From contig JAPWDM010000022.1 of the NCBI GenBank assembly GCA_035578155.1, positions 2,543,076 through 2,607,075 of the forward strand: a DNA stretch of 64,000 nucleotides, read 5' to 3'. This DNA is from Brachynemurus nebulosus. Its lineage: Eukaryota > Arthropoda > Insecta > Neuroptera > Myrmeleontidae. How positions within the stretch are numbered: the first letter of the stretch is position 1; each line of letters starts with the position of its first letter. The notes under the pieces were generated by a model, which was not told where the DNA came from, made no database searches, and saw only the letters and a program-made list of their open reading frames with translations. This document shows positions 24,661 through 36,937 of this stretch, piece by piece. Both the position numbers and the translations under genes were made by a program.

Positions 24661-26400
24661 TAGCTGCGACCCGCGGTTCCATTTGCATAAAATTATCTGA
24701 ATTATTGGTCAAATGATTACATCAATTTTAAGTTAGATATATTCGGAAATTCTGTACAACATCAATTATTTATAATGCATGGCTCCGCTCGTCAAACAAC
24801 TCTAGAGTAACAATTTTCATATTTCAATAGTATGGCTAATTTCCGCACCTTTATGTACCTAGGTACCCGTATCAATAGGTAGTTTTAGGAGTATTTCCAT
24901 TTTAGGCCTTGCTTGGGGCACCAAGACCGTAGGGGACAATTTTAATATCAAAATTAATTTGGGTCTTATTTGATGGCCTTGACGGACAATTCTGACCCCA
25001 GGTTCATACAAATTTAATATTCTAAAATTCTGAGCATAATTCTCGCCTAACAACCCTAAATTAACCATATTCATATTTCCATAGCATATTTGATTTTCAT
25101 AAAATATTGTCAAAATTCAACCGTTTAATTTTAATCCTATTCGATAGTGCAGGGGGTTAATTTTGAACTCACTTTACATTTAAATTAGATATTCTAAATT
25201 TCTTTGTAAAATAAGTTTCATATAGTGCTCCGCTCGGCTCGTCCAATGATCTTAAAATAGATATATTCATATTTATAGTGTACAGTGGAAACTCGATATT
25301 TCGTCACTCTGTAACTCATCATATTCTATAAAAATTCGTCGCTCCTAAAAAAAATGTTCTTAGTGTAGTTGTTTTTCTAATTAACTTTTGAAATTTAAAT
25401 AGAAAAAAATTAAAGTCTGTCGTACCTAGTTGTAAAAATTCCATTAAACAAAGAAATACTCAAAATAAAGGAATATCTTTCTTTAAATAAGTAAAAATAT
25501 TTAATTAATTTTTCCCTCTGTTTTACATTTTCAGACGTATTCCATAATTCTTCTATTTCTGTAATTCATCACCCTTCCGGTCTCGGGCATTATGAATTGT
25601 CGAGTTTCTACTGTATTTAATTTTCATGCCTTGATACCTTTCCGTAGATACTCATATTGACAACTTTAGAAGCATTTGAATTTCGAACCTGTTTTGAAGC
25701 ACGACTGTTTTGGAGAACATTTCCGAACCAGCATTAATTCGTCCAGCCGTTAATTTATTGCGTTTTGTATTACTCCAGAATCCTAGGCAATAATTTTAAT
25801 CTGACTTAATTTTTTCAAAATATCAATATTGTTTAAGTAAAATTTAGTCAAGATTCGCCGTCTTTTTTAGACCATTTTTAGGTCCCCAGCACCCTACGGC
25901 GTCATTTCAACTTCACATTCGTTTATTTCATGACCTCAGTAATGTTTGAGCAAAATTTTGTCAAGATCCATCCATTCTAGAGAGCTTTCATTTTTTAGGC
26001 TCTCAATACTATTTCAGCAAAATCTGGTAGAGATTCGTCTAACCGTTTACTTTAGAATAGTTTGTATTAGAACATTGGATATCACGTATCCACCAGTGAA
26101 CCAATTTTTGAAAGTTGCTCTACTCGTCAAATGACTCCAGCGTAGTCGTATTCTTATTTCAGAAATATAGGTACCTAATTTTAACAGCTTGTAACTTTTC
26201 TGTAGACAGCCATACTTATTTAGATTTTTAGGAGTGGAGTATTTTTGGTCATTTAGTTTTGCCTAATTTTTATTGCTTCAGACTCCTGGGGATCAATTTT
26301 AAACTAACGTTTATTTATTCCGAATTTTTAAAAGAGCTTGAGTAACATTTAGTCAAAATTCATCAAACCATTTATTTGAATTTTTTAGAGGAATTTCGGT
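24661..26400 (+). repeat. family C: old degenerate dispersed repeat, several tandem-like units
   Basis: It starts with 'ctagctgcgacccgcggttc', a head motif common to insect retroposon-derived repeats. The motif 'aatttagtcaagattcgccg' and variants recur near 25845, 25960, 26020 and 26350. A second motif, 'gctccgctcgtc' then 'actc.agagtaac', recurs near 24780, 25225 and 26120. The same series is found at 41880-42870. All copies are diverged and full of stops. Open frames here (24859-25113 -, 25946-26134 +) are incidental. Confidence 0.7.
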
Positions 26401-26409
26401 GCTTTGGAA

Positions 26410-28920
26410 GACGTTAAATTCACTTTTTTCTATCTCTTACCTCAGTTTGTTTAAAAAAAGAACAATTATTCCAAATCCATAAATTGAATAATTTTATCGT
26501 TTATTTTATTAAAAAGACAATTAATTAACAACCAATCAAAAACATTTAGATATTAAATATCGATAACGGATACGTATAATTACAACATTTTACAATGACA
26601 AAAAATTCCAATATTATTTTTCTGTAAAAACTTAGCAACTAACAATTTGTATAATTTTTTTTATAATTTTATCCTGTATCTCTATGTTTTATCCATAGGT
26701 AGCTTTATACAGTAATAAAAATTGATATTTTACGGTTTTTCGTAAATTTCGACGTTTAGACAAAAAATTTTGCAAAACCCTTTCTTAGCGAGTGCCTACG
26801 ACTCAATAGAGACCTACATGCCAAATTTCAAGTTTGTGGGTGTTACAGTTTTGGAGATTTCTATCTTCAAATAGGAGTTATGTTTTTTGGACCGTTAAGT
26901 ATTTGTGTATTGTACAGAATTATAGAAAAGTTGCGACAGTAGAGTTTAAAAATTCGTGAATTTAATAAAAGTTGAAATTCAGTAAGCACAAAATTTCTCT
27001 ATTTTCATTTTCATTACCACGGAACAATATTGAATTGACCTGGACCTGCGGCAACAACTCTGTTTTATATCCCTACATAAATCTTTTTATGTACAATGAA
27101 CTATGTATAAGTTAATATAAAACTGACAAATTGCTCAGCAAACATAATTTGCTTTTTAAGCAAATATTTTATAATTTGATGACGTTTTAATAATAATACT
27201 GTAATGTTCTATTGATAGTTAGTTTTCTTATCATTGGAAAATCTAATTTGAAATTATAAGCACGGAACTACAATATTTTTTTTTTTTTTTTTTTTAGTCA
27301 TCAAAAACCAAAATTTTCTGTTGAACTAATAATAGCTAATTGTAAATAATAATAAATATACCATAATGTTATTTCACTACTGAATTATATTAGTGAAAAC
27401 TTTGTATCATAAATTAAGTGGTATTTGTATATTTTAGTAATTCATATATAATATTCAATTTTTCAATGTCATATGGATTAAAAGCACAACCGGAACATAA
27501 AATGATATATCAAAAACTAAAATTCCAAACAACAAAAAGAGAAACTACGCAAAAATAAATAAGAATAAAAACTAGATAAATTGATTTATCAAAATGAAAC
27601 ATTTAAACCATTTTTTATTTTGTCATTTCGTTGTAAAAATCGGGAACTGTATTTGGTCGATAGACAAAGAAACGAGAATAGGCGAATACGTAAGAGGATA
27701 GAATATAAACATATGTTTTGTTTGCAGTTCACTAAAATCTTTCTATATACTTCACATAATTTATTCATGAACTTCTTTTCTTTCTTCGTGCGGAATGTTT
27801 CTTTTATGTTGTACTCTTTTTTTGGCATTTTCATCCTACTGGCTATTAGTGTTACATTTCTATTAATACACTGATGACCAAAGTTTTAGTTTTTCAAGAA
27901 CATAATTTTACTACATATTTATAATGGTAGACTGTAAATAGTTGACAAAATATTTGTCATTCAAATCACCAACTGCATACCAGGCACAAATCATACGTGA
28001 TTATCGGTAATTATCTAAATTGATTTCCATGACTCTACTGACTTTTGTGGATGAATGTCACATGAATTAATCATAGTAAAAATCACGTAACATTTTTATT
28101 TGTCATTCATAAATAGTCAGTACAAAATCGTGCAATAAAACGATGTACGAAAATCAACTGTCAGTCTTCGTTGCGTAAATTTTATGTCCACATATGCTTT
28201 GCTTAGAAGAGATGGAATAGATACTTCAAAACCATATCTGTGCCTTGACTCTTTAATATTTTACTTTTTTATTTTACTAATTCAGTTACTTTCAAAAAAG
28301 TACTATGAAACACGTTTTGGAGCATATTGGAAAATAATTACTTTTGATAAAATTATTGTTTGTAATAAACAGAGGGGAGATATAAATAAATGCTAACTTC
28401 AAATGGTCTGGTAAATTATTAATAAATTACATATTTGATTTACATAGTATACATATCTATATCTACAGTCCTACATTCCATAAATTTTTAAAAATTCTCG
28501 AACATAAGCATAAAATTTTATATTTGATAAAAAACATACATACAAACAATAAAATATAAAAATATCAAATACATTCTTTTATTTTGATATTTTTTCTCTA
28601 AATAATAGATATATTCGAAAAGCTATAAAATTGTAATATTATTCATATCAGAAAACTTTAAAGTTTGAAGAAAAAACAAAAGAAAAAACTAGCTCCATTA
28701 GTTTAGTAAAACAAGAAGTTAATGTGTCATCGCTTTATATAATTCCGATCTTTGATTCAAGGTAAGTTAGTTTCCTTCTAGATATCTACTACTTTTATTA
28801 GGATATCAAGAACAGTATCTAAACAGTAAGGACAAAATTAGAAACCTAAACTGGAAGTAAAGTATTTATGTTATAAAAATGTATGACTGTGACTCTTGTT
28901 TACTTAGATACATGATATAC
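26410..28920. other. AT-rich non-coding stretch
   Basis: No gene is supported. A 21-base T run lies at 27275-27295. At 27870 'cactgatgaccaaagtttt' resembles a Tc1-type terminus but stands alone. The two opposing frames at 27581-27874 (+) and 27589-27834 (-) are compositionally biased and unrecognised. Confidence 0.45.
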
Positions 28921-28923
28921 CTA

Positions 28924-29085
28924 CACGGAGAGAAAATTCCTATAAAAATTACTGTGCTCATACTACAATCGACGTGTAGCAGGCGAACATATCCAATTTT
29001 ACCGTACAAAAATTGGATATATTCGCCTGCTACACGTCGATTGTAGTATGAGCACAGTAATTTTTATAGGAATTTTCTCTCCGTG
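28924..29085. mobile_element. 162-bp hairpin MITE with TA target duplication
   Basis: The left arm (28924-29000) begins CACGGAGAGAAAATTCC. The right arm (29009-29085) is its reverse complement with almost no mismatch over 77 bp, around an 8-nt loop. TA lies on both outer sides (28922-28923, 29086-29087), as in Tc1/mariner MITEs. A transcript from either strand would fold into a long, nearly perfect stem. Confidence 0.9.
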
Positions 29086-29089
29086 TACA

Positions 29090-29785
29090 TTATCTTATTG
29101 AAAAATCAAACCAAGTTCCACTTCATTTCATAAAGAATTATCCAATTTTCCAAAGGTTTAAAAAAATTGTTCATTCAAATAACTCATTAATCACTTTTGT
29201 TATATAAATATAACAGCCTTCAGAACGATCTTTCAACCCTTCGTTTTACGTCAGGTGGGTAGGTACCTTATATAAACTGTTGATTTAGAAAATCAATTTT
29301 ACATAGGTATTAACTCTAATTTAATGATAAATGATTGTACTTGAAGTATTATTATCAAATAAATCAGATATCAACACATCAGTCTACAGCACAAGCTAAC
29401 AACCCTTTTTAATATCTTTATGTCATGTCATGTCCCATTTACCCACCACTTTTCTAAAGATATTTAAATTGGACATGAACGAGACACTATAATTAATGGT
29501 TCACTATTTGTTTGCGGAGGATCTATTCGTTTAGCAATCAAAGATTGTATATGTGGTGTACCTTTATACGTTTTTCAATCCAATAAAAATCAATTTTATC
29601 AGCTGTTTAATTATATTTGTTTTCTGAAAATTTTTGTGCAGTATGGAAAAATTAAATAATAATATATATTTTTAAAACTTCGATACTTACAACTTCCTAC
29701 TGTATAATATTGAATTATGTATAGGAAATTAAGGCTGCTCCGATTTTATGTTATTTTTTCTGAAATTCACTGATAAAAAAAATAA
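29090..29785. other. AT-rich non-coding stretch, nothing recognised
   Basis: No bounded repeat, RNA gene or coding motif seen. Confidence 0.5.
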
Positions 29786-29789
29786 TGAT

Positions 29790-29960
29790 TTTACTTACAG
29801 CCAGTTGAACAAATTATTAATTGAGATTCATCCAGTGATTGAAAAATTATTAAACTGGATCGGATGGAAGTCGAACCAAGGATCTTTTGATAATCAATCA
29901 AAACGATTTACCTAGTTAATAAAGCGTTACAATTCCCGCACGCTTACCACTTTTAGTTGA
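29790..29960 (-). mobile_element. possible tRNA-derived SINE fragment
   Basis: On the minus strand 'agtggtaagcgtgcggg' (29951-29935) resembles a tRNA A box. 'ccttggttcgacttcc' (29881-29866) contains a near-consensus B box. The spacing of about 70 bp is longer than in a normal tRNA, and no cloverleaf closes, so this would be a tRNA-like SINE head rather than a tRNA gene. Chance resemblance is possible. Confidence 0.35.
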
Positions 29961-30049
29961 AAGATAATTTAGTTGAAGTTGATTAAACCCGACGGTTAAA
30001 CTAACCAACTGAATTTATTTCTATATTTATTATAAAAGGGGTTAGAGTC

Positions 30050-30797
30050 CAGTGTTTTTCAACCTTTTTCATGGCGCGACTCCCCTAGGATGGAAAAATA
30101 TTTCGCAACGCCCTAGTATAGAAAAATATTTCGCGACTCCTACCCTCTGCTATTTCTAACTTTTATTTTATTTTATGTGATCAATATCGAATCCGTTTAT
30201 CATTATTGATTATTTTCAGTAAGATGTCAGTTAAATATATACGTATCAAAGACATCGAAGTTGACAATTTATAAAAGCTTCTGAACGCGCGCGTGACTTG
30301 TGTGAGCGAGACATAGCGCAACGCGATGACCGCTGCGTGAAGCATCAGGCGAATAAGGGATGGCACTTTTGAATTCGCTTTGAATTGTGTTTTTTATTGA
30401 ATTGACTTGTTGTTTGTTTAGTAGTTACTTACTGTCTTTTATTGTTCAATATCCAAAATTCTGTGCTCATTGTAATTACTGGAATTGGATGAGTTTCTGG
30501 AAAGACATGCACAACCGTCAACTTCAAGTTCCAATGAGAATAATGAAACAAAAGGAAAGAAAAAGCGTCTATATGACGACAATTATTTAAAACTCGGATT
30601 TACTGTTATTGAAAATAAGCCGCAGTTATTTGTTTTGAAATATTATCAAGCGAAAATATGAAACCATCACATTAATGGAATCTTTAATTAACCTTTTCTT
30701 TATTAAATATATATTGAACTAGTGTGGTTTTATTGTTAAAGTAACTCCGACCCCCTTAAAAAGGCTTCGCGACCGACCCACAGGTTGAAAAACATTA
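30050..30797 (+). mobile_element. internally deleted hAT element, copy 1
   Basis: The left end is CAGTGTTTTTCAACCTTTTT. The right end, reversed, is TAATGTTTTTCAACCT, a slightly decayed partner. Similar 8-bp flanks, GTTAGAGT at 30041 and GTTAGACT at 30799, fit an hAT target duplication, with one extra base on each side. 'gcgactcc' and 'gcgaccgacccacaggttg' near the ends are typical of ZBED5-like hAT elements. Its interior keeps only the start of the transposase. Copy 2 lies inverted at 36938-37560. Confidence 0.85.
30485..30661 (+). pseudogene. N-terminal remnant of a ZBED5-like hAT transposase
   Basis: The frame reads (L)DEFLERHAQPSTSSS, then a Glu/Asn/Lys-rich linker, KKKRLYDDNYLKLGFT and a short tail ending at TGA. 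The 'KKR.Y.D.YL..GFT' motif is the usual start of ZBED5/FAM200-type hAT transposases, before the BED zinc finger. Copy 2 has ATG where this copy has TTG, so the start codon was lost here. The BED finger, catalytic domain and dimerisation domain are all missing: the reading frame passes straight into the 3' non-coding part of the element. It is therefore a deletion derivative moved by a transposase encoded elsewhere. Confidence 0.75.
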
Positions 30798-30809
30798 GGT
30801 TAGACTATT

Positions 30810-33050
30810 ATCGCCGTTATTTGTCAATTTTAAAATCGAGCTTGCGGCTTTTTTAACTGAATTGTTATATATGCTCGTCTTAATTTACAGCTATGCATAT
30901 GATTAGATCTATTAAACAGTTTTATAACTAAAAGTTACTCTTGAACTTGAAATGTGAATCACAGCTCACCACTTTAAAAACAAATAATTTTATAATGAGA
31001 TATAAAAAGTATGCTGTATATTGAAGGCAATTATCGTTATATTATTCTAGCATTCTAGCTGTTAACTTATAGTATATGTAAGTACTCTCCCATATGCGAA
31101 ATAGCTATTTAGTTATTTCTAATTAAAATTTATGATAACTATTTTGTAATATGATTATAAAAGTTATTTAGTTTCATTAATATCAAACTGAATTAATATC
31201 AAAACGAAACAACTGAATTAATGCAAGTAAACCTTCCCTCAGTCATATATAACATTAAAATATTTCAACATTTACTGTCACTTAATTTTACGGGAGTTTA
31301 AAATAAACAGATTTATCATAAAATTTAGATTATGGTGGCAGCTTTGAAAAAATTTATTTTTACAGGTTACCTATATCATAATATCATTTAGTAGCTATAT
31401 TAGTAAAACTCTTTAGTTTTTAATCGATTTAAATTCAGTGTGTTCAAATTTAGAAATAACTGTAATCTGTTATACAATGCGTTAATACAATACGATTCTT
31501 GTTAACTTTTCCTGACATAAGAAATGACTACGAGAATGTTCTGGATTTTCTGCTAACCATATCCTTTTGATCAACATTAGACAAAGAGCTGTAAGCTTTA
31601 CTTGAAAATAAACTTATTTCATTTTGTTGTGCAATGGTAACGAACAAATAATAGGTTTTATCTATTTGATCAAAAGTCTTAAATTTGTGAAAATATTTAC
31701 CAGGGAACAAAAAATTCGGAAAACACGCAAATGACTAGTTAGATAGAATGTGAAGGTAAATGTAAATAAAAAATAAATATTGATCAAGGATAAAAACATA
31801 GGCATAGGAGAAACGAACGAAAAAAGTTGTTATTTCGGTATATTCTTTTTTCTTCCTCATCTCCCCCTTCTGCCTTCACTCTGATGCTTAACGCACTCTG
31901 TGGCTAGCCTCTGTGCACAAGTAAAGTACACATATATATCTTCACTGTCACTGAGCCTCTTACGTTTATCGTTTTTACAATCTACAAACCCAATTTCCGT
32001 GAATAGGGATTGATCTCGCAAATCATCATGCTTTATCTTATTTTACAAGACATACACCTCCGCATGTATACATTTTAAATTATAGGTGTCCACAAAGAGG
32101 TGTACCTGATCTTACTAATAATAATAGTAACAAGAAAACGATTCGAAATTACGCTGTTTTTTTCTGCTTAATGTTGCTCATCAAGTCCTAGTGAACAACT
32201 AAAAATATATTTAACAAAATTGTTAATTAATGTACAAATTACTATTATTGTTATGTACTCCATTTACTCATTATCATATCAAATTTATTTAAGCTTTGTT
32301 CCTTTTTCACGAATTTTTAGTTCAAATCAGTAAAAAATCATGCGCAGTTGGAAAAGTTGAAAATAATGCCTTCCTTTTAAAAAAATATATTACTTGTACT
32401 ATGATAGTTCAATGTTCCTTTTACTATGAATTTGAATTTGAACTGAGTTCAAAACAGTTCAATCAGTCCAGGATTTTTGTCAAGAATTTGAACTAGAATT
32501 TCAGTTTGTGTACAGTTTTGACAAAATTATTAAAAAAAAGTCAATGAAGAATAATATCTACGATATTTACCCATTATCCACCATATTTACGATATCTACG
32601 GTTAGCGTCGTTAGCGTGGTAACGTTGTCATACTGGAGTGTAAAGTTATTCAAATTTATTTTTTTATAAATAATAATTAAAATATTTTTGTTGATTATAA
32701 ATTGTAAATAATTGACGCTAACTGATGCGATTGACACTGATGCTACTTGAATATATATTCTATCCTATAACCCTGTTTCTCATCGAGATTTTTGTTGCTT
32801 TTCTCTATGATGATAGTGTCACACTTCTATGCCCTCTATAGAGTATTTTTAGAATTTATTGCGTTCCTTTTTAAAAATTTAGTATTATTAGTTCAAGTAA
32901 TAATTCAGTTTGATCATGCGTATTTGACAAATTCATTATTATTTGAACCGTTCATCATTTTGGAAAAGGTACAAAGCTTTAATCTCTGTTACTTATAGTT
33001 CATGGATTAACATTATTTGCTGTAGAGATTTGATGAGGTTCTATATTTCT
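30810..33050. other. AT-rich non-coding stretch, nothing recognised
   Basis: Only short chance frames on both strands. The patch at 31840-32000 is somewhat richer in C and G but shows no motif. Confidence 0.45.
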
Positions 33051-33056
33051 TGGGGA

Positions 33057-33254
33057 TAGGCCCGACGAGAGGGTGGGGTAGCTGAGGTTGTAGCCCTGGG
33101 GCCCAGCTTGAAAAAAGAGGCCCGCAGCGGTCAGTAGGGGCCCGAGAAAAAGTAAAATCTTTTTTTTTTTTTGTTTGTCACTTACTTTTTCGGGGAGAAA
33201 CTTTTAAGAGATGTGCTTTATTCCAAGGACCCGCCATTTCTCTCCACGGCCCTG
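33057..33254. mobile_element. 198-bp hAT-type MITE
   Basis: The left end TAGGCCCGACGAGAGG and the reversed right end CAGGGCCGTGGAGAGA form imperfect terminal repeats. Flanks CTTGGGGA (33049-33056) and CTTGCGGA (33255-33262) agree at seven of eight bases, as expected for an aged hAT target duplication. The G/C-rich ends surround a T-rich core with 'tttgtcacttacttttt', shared with the small elements at 35879, 53531 and 58327. Confidence 0.75.
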
Positions 33255-33453
33255 CTTGCGGATTATCAGCAGTAGTGTTGTTGAGATTTAGTTAAATATT
33301 ATTTGTCAATCGTATACCGTAGTCAAGTGTAAGAGATATATATGTATTCGAGGGTGAAAATTTTGTTAATAGATATTGGCGATGATAAAACCTGGTGAGC
33401 GTTTGTGGAACTAATATATGACATATATTTAATATTATTTTATTGCTTTATAA

Positions 33454-33732
33454 AAATTTTGTGATGATTTCTTGGTTGGACATTTTGAAAGAGTAAAAAA
33501 TACTACGAGACATCTTCGCGAGTGTGAACAATATTTTAAAAGTGGAATGTTAATGTGTGTTGGTGTTAAAGAACCAAATTTCAATAACATAAAATATGTG
33601 GGTTTAGCTCTACAAAGTTGTGGAGTATTAAGTTATCCACATGAAGTGGAATGTAATGTTGACACCTCAAAATGTTCTGAGCAAACACGCATAAACATTG
33701 ATGAAGTTTTCATCTTGAGAATAGTTTCCTAA
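33454..33732 (+). pseudogene. fragment resembling a YqaJ/SWIM zinc-finger family protein
   Basis: The open frame after a TAA stop reads ...DDFLVGHFERVKN, then HLRECEQYFKSGML, CVGVKEP, YVGLALQSCGVLSYPHEVEC and a diverged tail. The pattern 'YFKSG...C.G.KEP....YVGLALQSSG....PHE' is reminiscent of multi-copy insect proteins where a SWIM-type Cys/His motif follows and a YqaJ nuclease domain may come later. Here that CxC...CxH motif does not follow; the tail CNVDTSKCSEQTR departs from it. There is no ATG upstream in frame. I read it as a truncated gene copy or exon relic. The family name is a recollection of pattern and needs a search. Confidence 0.35.
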
Positions 33733-33739
33733 TGTTTTT

Positions 33740-34865
33740 TAAGTTTGACACTGGTAGGAAAACGACGAAAACTCAGTCTTTCCCTTTTGTAATTCCTGCA
33801 CTGTGGAACACAGCAGTAGGTAAGTACTCCCTTTTCTTTTGTGTTTACTAGTGTTCATCTCAACATTTTAAATTTTCAAATTACGTGAAAACTTTATTAA
33901 ATTACTATTAAAAAATTCAACTGTATGAAAATTATCTATTATATATTAGTTCCGCGACTTGTCGCTAGGGAATCTTATCATCACCAATTGGCGAGCTAAT
34001 TCTGTACGACCTACGCATGTCCCAGCTAAGGAAGTTTTATGAGGATAATAAATTATTTTTCATTTCGTTACATTAGATTTTAACGGTTTTTAATTTTGAT
34101 TTAGAAAATTGCCAGGTAACATTCCATACCTCTAACCTTTGTTTTGAGATCATTTGGTGGCGCTCGTTAATACCAATATATACAAATACCTAATATATAT
34201 TGAAGAATAAATTGACAGTTTTTCCAGGGAGAGAAATTGACAGGGAGAGAAAATTAGAGACCATTCAAACAACAGCCAATCGTTAATTAATTCAGAAGAG
34301 CCAAGGAACTCATCTTCTTAAACGCATACAGAAGTGTGGTGGCCGAAGACAAAAAACATACACATTAATTTACTTAAATATGGAGGATTTCTCAACTTTT
34401 GTTTCAATTCTTACTTATTATACACCCTAACACCCAAAAATACCCATTTCTTTAAAATAATATGCAAATACTTTAAAGCTAAGAAACGAAATTTTTCGAA
34501 ATTATTTTTAACATCACCTATGTATATTTTTTTGGAGTTGGTAGTGTATACGTGTATTTACCTAAAGACATATGAGTTTTTTGATATACAAATGTGTGTA
34601 CTTACATATCTAGTATTGGGACATATGTCATACTCAAGTGAACGTCCTTAAAAAAAGAGAAAAGAAAACTCAGTAACACAAGGGAAATTCAAGATTTATT
34701 CAAAAGTGTATTGATACATTTCGTTTCTTCTAGCTATATTTATTTCTTTTATACATTAAATAAATTCTTAAACAGTGATTTATTATTTTTTGTTCCTGAT
34801 TTTTCTTTTCCCAATATTTGCAATAATAATAGTAATAATGAGCGAAATCGATAATATCCTGCCAT
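33740..34865. other. non-coding stretch with unrecognised small frame
   Basis: The 105-codon frame at 34334-34651 (+) has hydrophobic stretches but no motif, and its composition is what AT-rich DNA gives by chance. No bounded repeat seen. Confidence 0.4.
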
Positions 34866-34870
34866 TTGTA

Positions 34871-35546
34871 GTATATTTTTTTAGTTTAGAAATGACGTCA
34901 TTATCATCTCTTTTCAATTTATGATGCTAATTGTCCTTTAAAAAAATTATACGATACTGATCCTTAAAATAGTACATAAATTAAGTTGATTTTCATTTTT
35001 TCTATTTCTCTCTTATTCCAGTTGTCAAATTATATAAGATTTCACTTACGGATTTGTGTATACCGACTGAAAGTAAGAAAGAAATAACATACCATTTAGT
35101 TAGGTACTATTAAATAATTTTTAACAAGAAAACCAAAAAAAAAGGATGTATTATTTTTTGTTTGACCCACCCATTTCAATTCATATTTTTATGATACCTC
35201 GGTAGTAAGGTACCACAGTAAGGTATCATAAAAATCTGAATTGAAATGGGTGGGTCAAATAAAAATAATACATCCTTTTTTTGGTTTTCTTGTTAAAAAT
35301 TATTTAATAGTACCTAACTAAATGGTATGTTATTTCTTTCTTACTTTCAGTCGGTATACACAAATCCGTAAGTGAAATCTTATATAATTTGACAACTGGA
35401 ATAAGAGAGAAATAGAAAAAATGAAAATCAACTTAATTTATGTACTATTTTAAGGATCAATATCGTATAATTCTTTTAAAGGACAGCTAGCATCATAAAT
35501 TGAAAAGAGATGATAATGACGTCATTTCTAAACTAAAAAAATATAC
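34871..35546. mobile_element. 676-bp foldback element with near-identical ~327-bp arms
   Basis: Left arm 34871-35199 and right arm 35221-35546 are reverse complements with only a handful of differences and a 21-nt loop. The ends read GTATATTTTTTTAGTTTAG and are flanked by TA on both sides, the Tc1/mariner target. Each arm carries a full TGACGTCA palindrome about 30 bp from its end. There is no transposase. The high arm identity means a recent origin or repeated conversion between arms. Confidence 0.9.
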
Positions 35547-35549
35547 TAT

Positions 35550-35870
35550 ATGTATAATTTTAACGTAGAAATGTTCGAAAACATGTATTTCTAAAGATAT
35601 TCCACACTTTGAGAAATGTCATTCGTAGTTACGAGCTTTTTGCCTTTTAACATTTTTACGAGAAATTGTTTCTGTTTTAATTGTTACTAATTTTAAACAT
35701 AAACTTTCGTTTAAAAAAGCTTTTTTTGTGATGGTTGGCTATTCATCACTATATAAATGAGTTTTTATTACTGACTAAATCGAACTGTCCAAAAAAAGCT
35801 GTACGAACCAAATTTCCAAAAAAATTTTGCAATGAAATGAAGCAGATTTTGTAAATGAATCACTTACATT
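35550..35870. other. AT-rich spacer between two elements
   Basis: Nothing recognised between the foldback element and the hAT MITE. Confidence 0.5.
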
Positions 35871-35878
35871 AATACAAA

Positions 35879-36163
35879 CAGTGCCGGATTTTCACTAGGG
35901 GCACGCGGAGTACTGGCTCCGGGCGGCAAATTTTTAGGGGTGGCAAAATTTAGAACACACGTGATAATTTTTTTTCATCACTTATTTTCTGATAGGAAAA
36001 TAAGAAATGGGAGCTGTTTTTTTTTTGTTTTTGCTCGTCACTTATTTTTTGATAGGAAAAGGTAAAAAAGTGGGAAAGTTAATAAGAAATTTTTTTTAAA
36101 TTTTTGTCAGGGAAGGCATTCTTCACAGTGTCCCGGGCGGCACTTAGGGTAAATTCGGCCCTG
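35879..36163. mobile_element. 285-bp hAT-type MITE
   Basis: Left end CAGTGCCGGATTTTCAC; right end reversed CAGGGCCGAATTTACCC. A G/C-rich 'ccgggcggca' lies near both ends. Flanks AATACAAA (35871-35878) and AATACAGG (36164-36171) share six of eight bases. The core includes two 'cacttatttt.tgataggaaaa' units of about 65 bp, a short internal duplication. Confidence 0.8.
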
Positions 36164-36837
36164 AATACAGGTAAAATAGAAGCAAAATATCATAAGCTAA
36201 AAAAATTATAGATTTGTTCGATCGATGCATCGACAAATTTTAATTAGAAAATAATAATTTTTAAATTACAGAACAAATATAAACGCTAGTAGATATTTAA
36301 AATAATACTTTCATCAATTAAGGGTGTTTCTCACGTTTAGTATACTCAAAAGTAGCGTGAAATTCGATTTTCACCGAAAACTTTTATTTGGTATAAACTT
36401 AAATACTAAATTAGTTTTATATTATATAGTTGAGATAGGATTAAATACAATATTAAAATGCATATTTGTTAAGTATAGATTCTTATTTTACAAAATAAGT
36501 CATTTTTTATATTTTTTATTGAGAAACTTTTGACTCAGAATATTCCCTGATTTCAACTTATAGAAATAAAAAATTAATTAATTTTTTTTTTTTTACAAAA
36601 GCTTTATGTAAGTTATTATTGCTGTAATATATTTTGACAAGTATTAGTCAACTAAAAAATGGAATATTATTTGTACACTGTAAATCCAAAAAAATAATTC
36701 AAGCATCGGCAACATTGCATTTCTGTATTAGATATTTTTATGTTATATGTAGATTGTTAGCACTGCTATAAACCACAGAATAGCTATAAACCCTATTTAA
36801 ATATTTTTATACTAGTTAACTATTGTTAACTATTGTT

Positions 36838-36855
36838 ATACCAGTTAACTGGTAT
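36838..36855. repeat. perfect 18-bp palindrome ATACCAGTTAACTGGTAT
   Basis: It is exactly self-complementary and preceded by two copies of 'ttaactattg'. It could be a protein-binding site or a chance palindrome in a low-complexity patch. Confidence 0.6.
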
Positions 36856-36937
36856 CTATACTATGTATAGATTGTTAGCTACTTAGATTATCATTATGTA
36901 CGAGCACAAATTACAAAATAAATTTTATTATTTAGAT

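Noticed and set aside
27868..27895. 'cactgatgaccaaagtttt', similar to a Tc1 terminus
   Set aside because: A single end with no transposase relic nearby; the similarity is too short.
29866..29951. A complete tRNA gene on the minus strand
   Set aside because: A- and B-box-like words are too far apart and no cloverleaf forms. Kept only as a possible SINE head.
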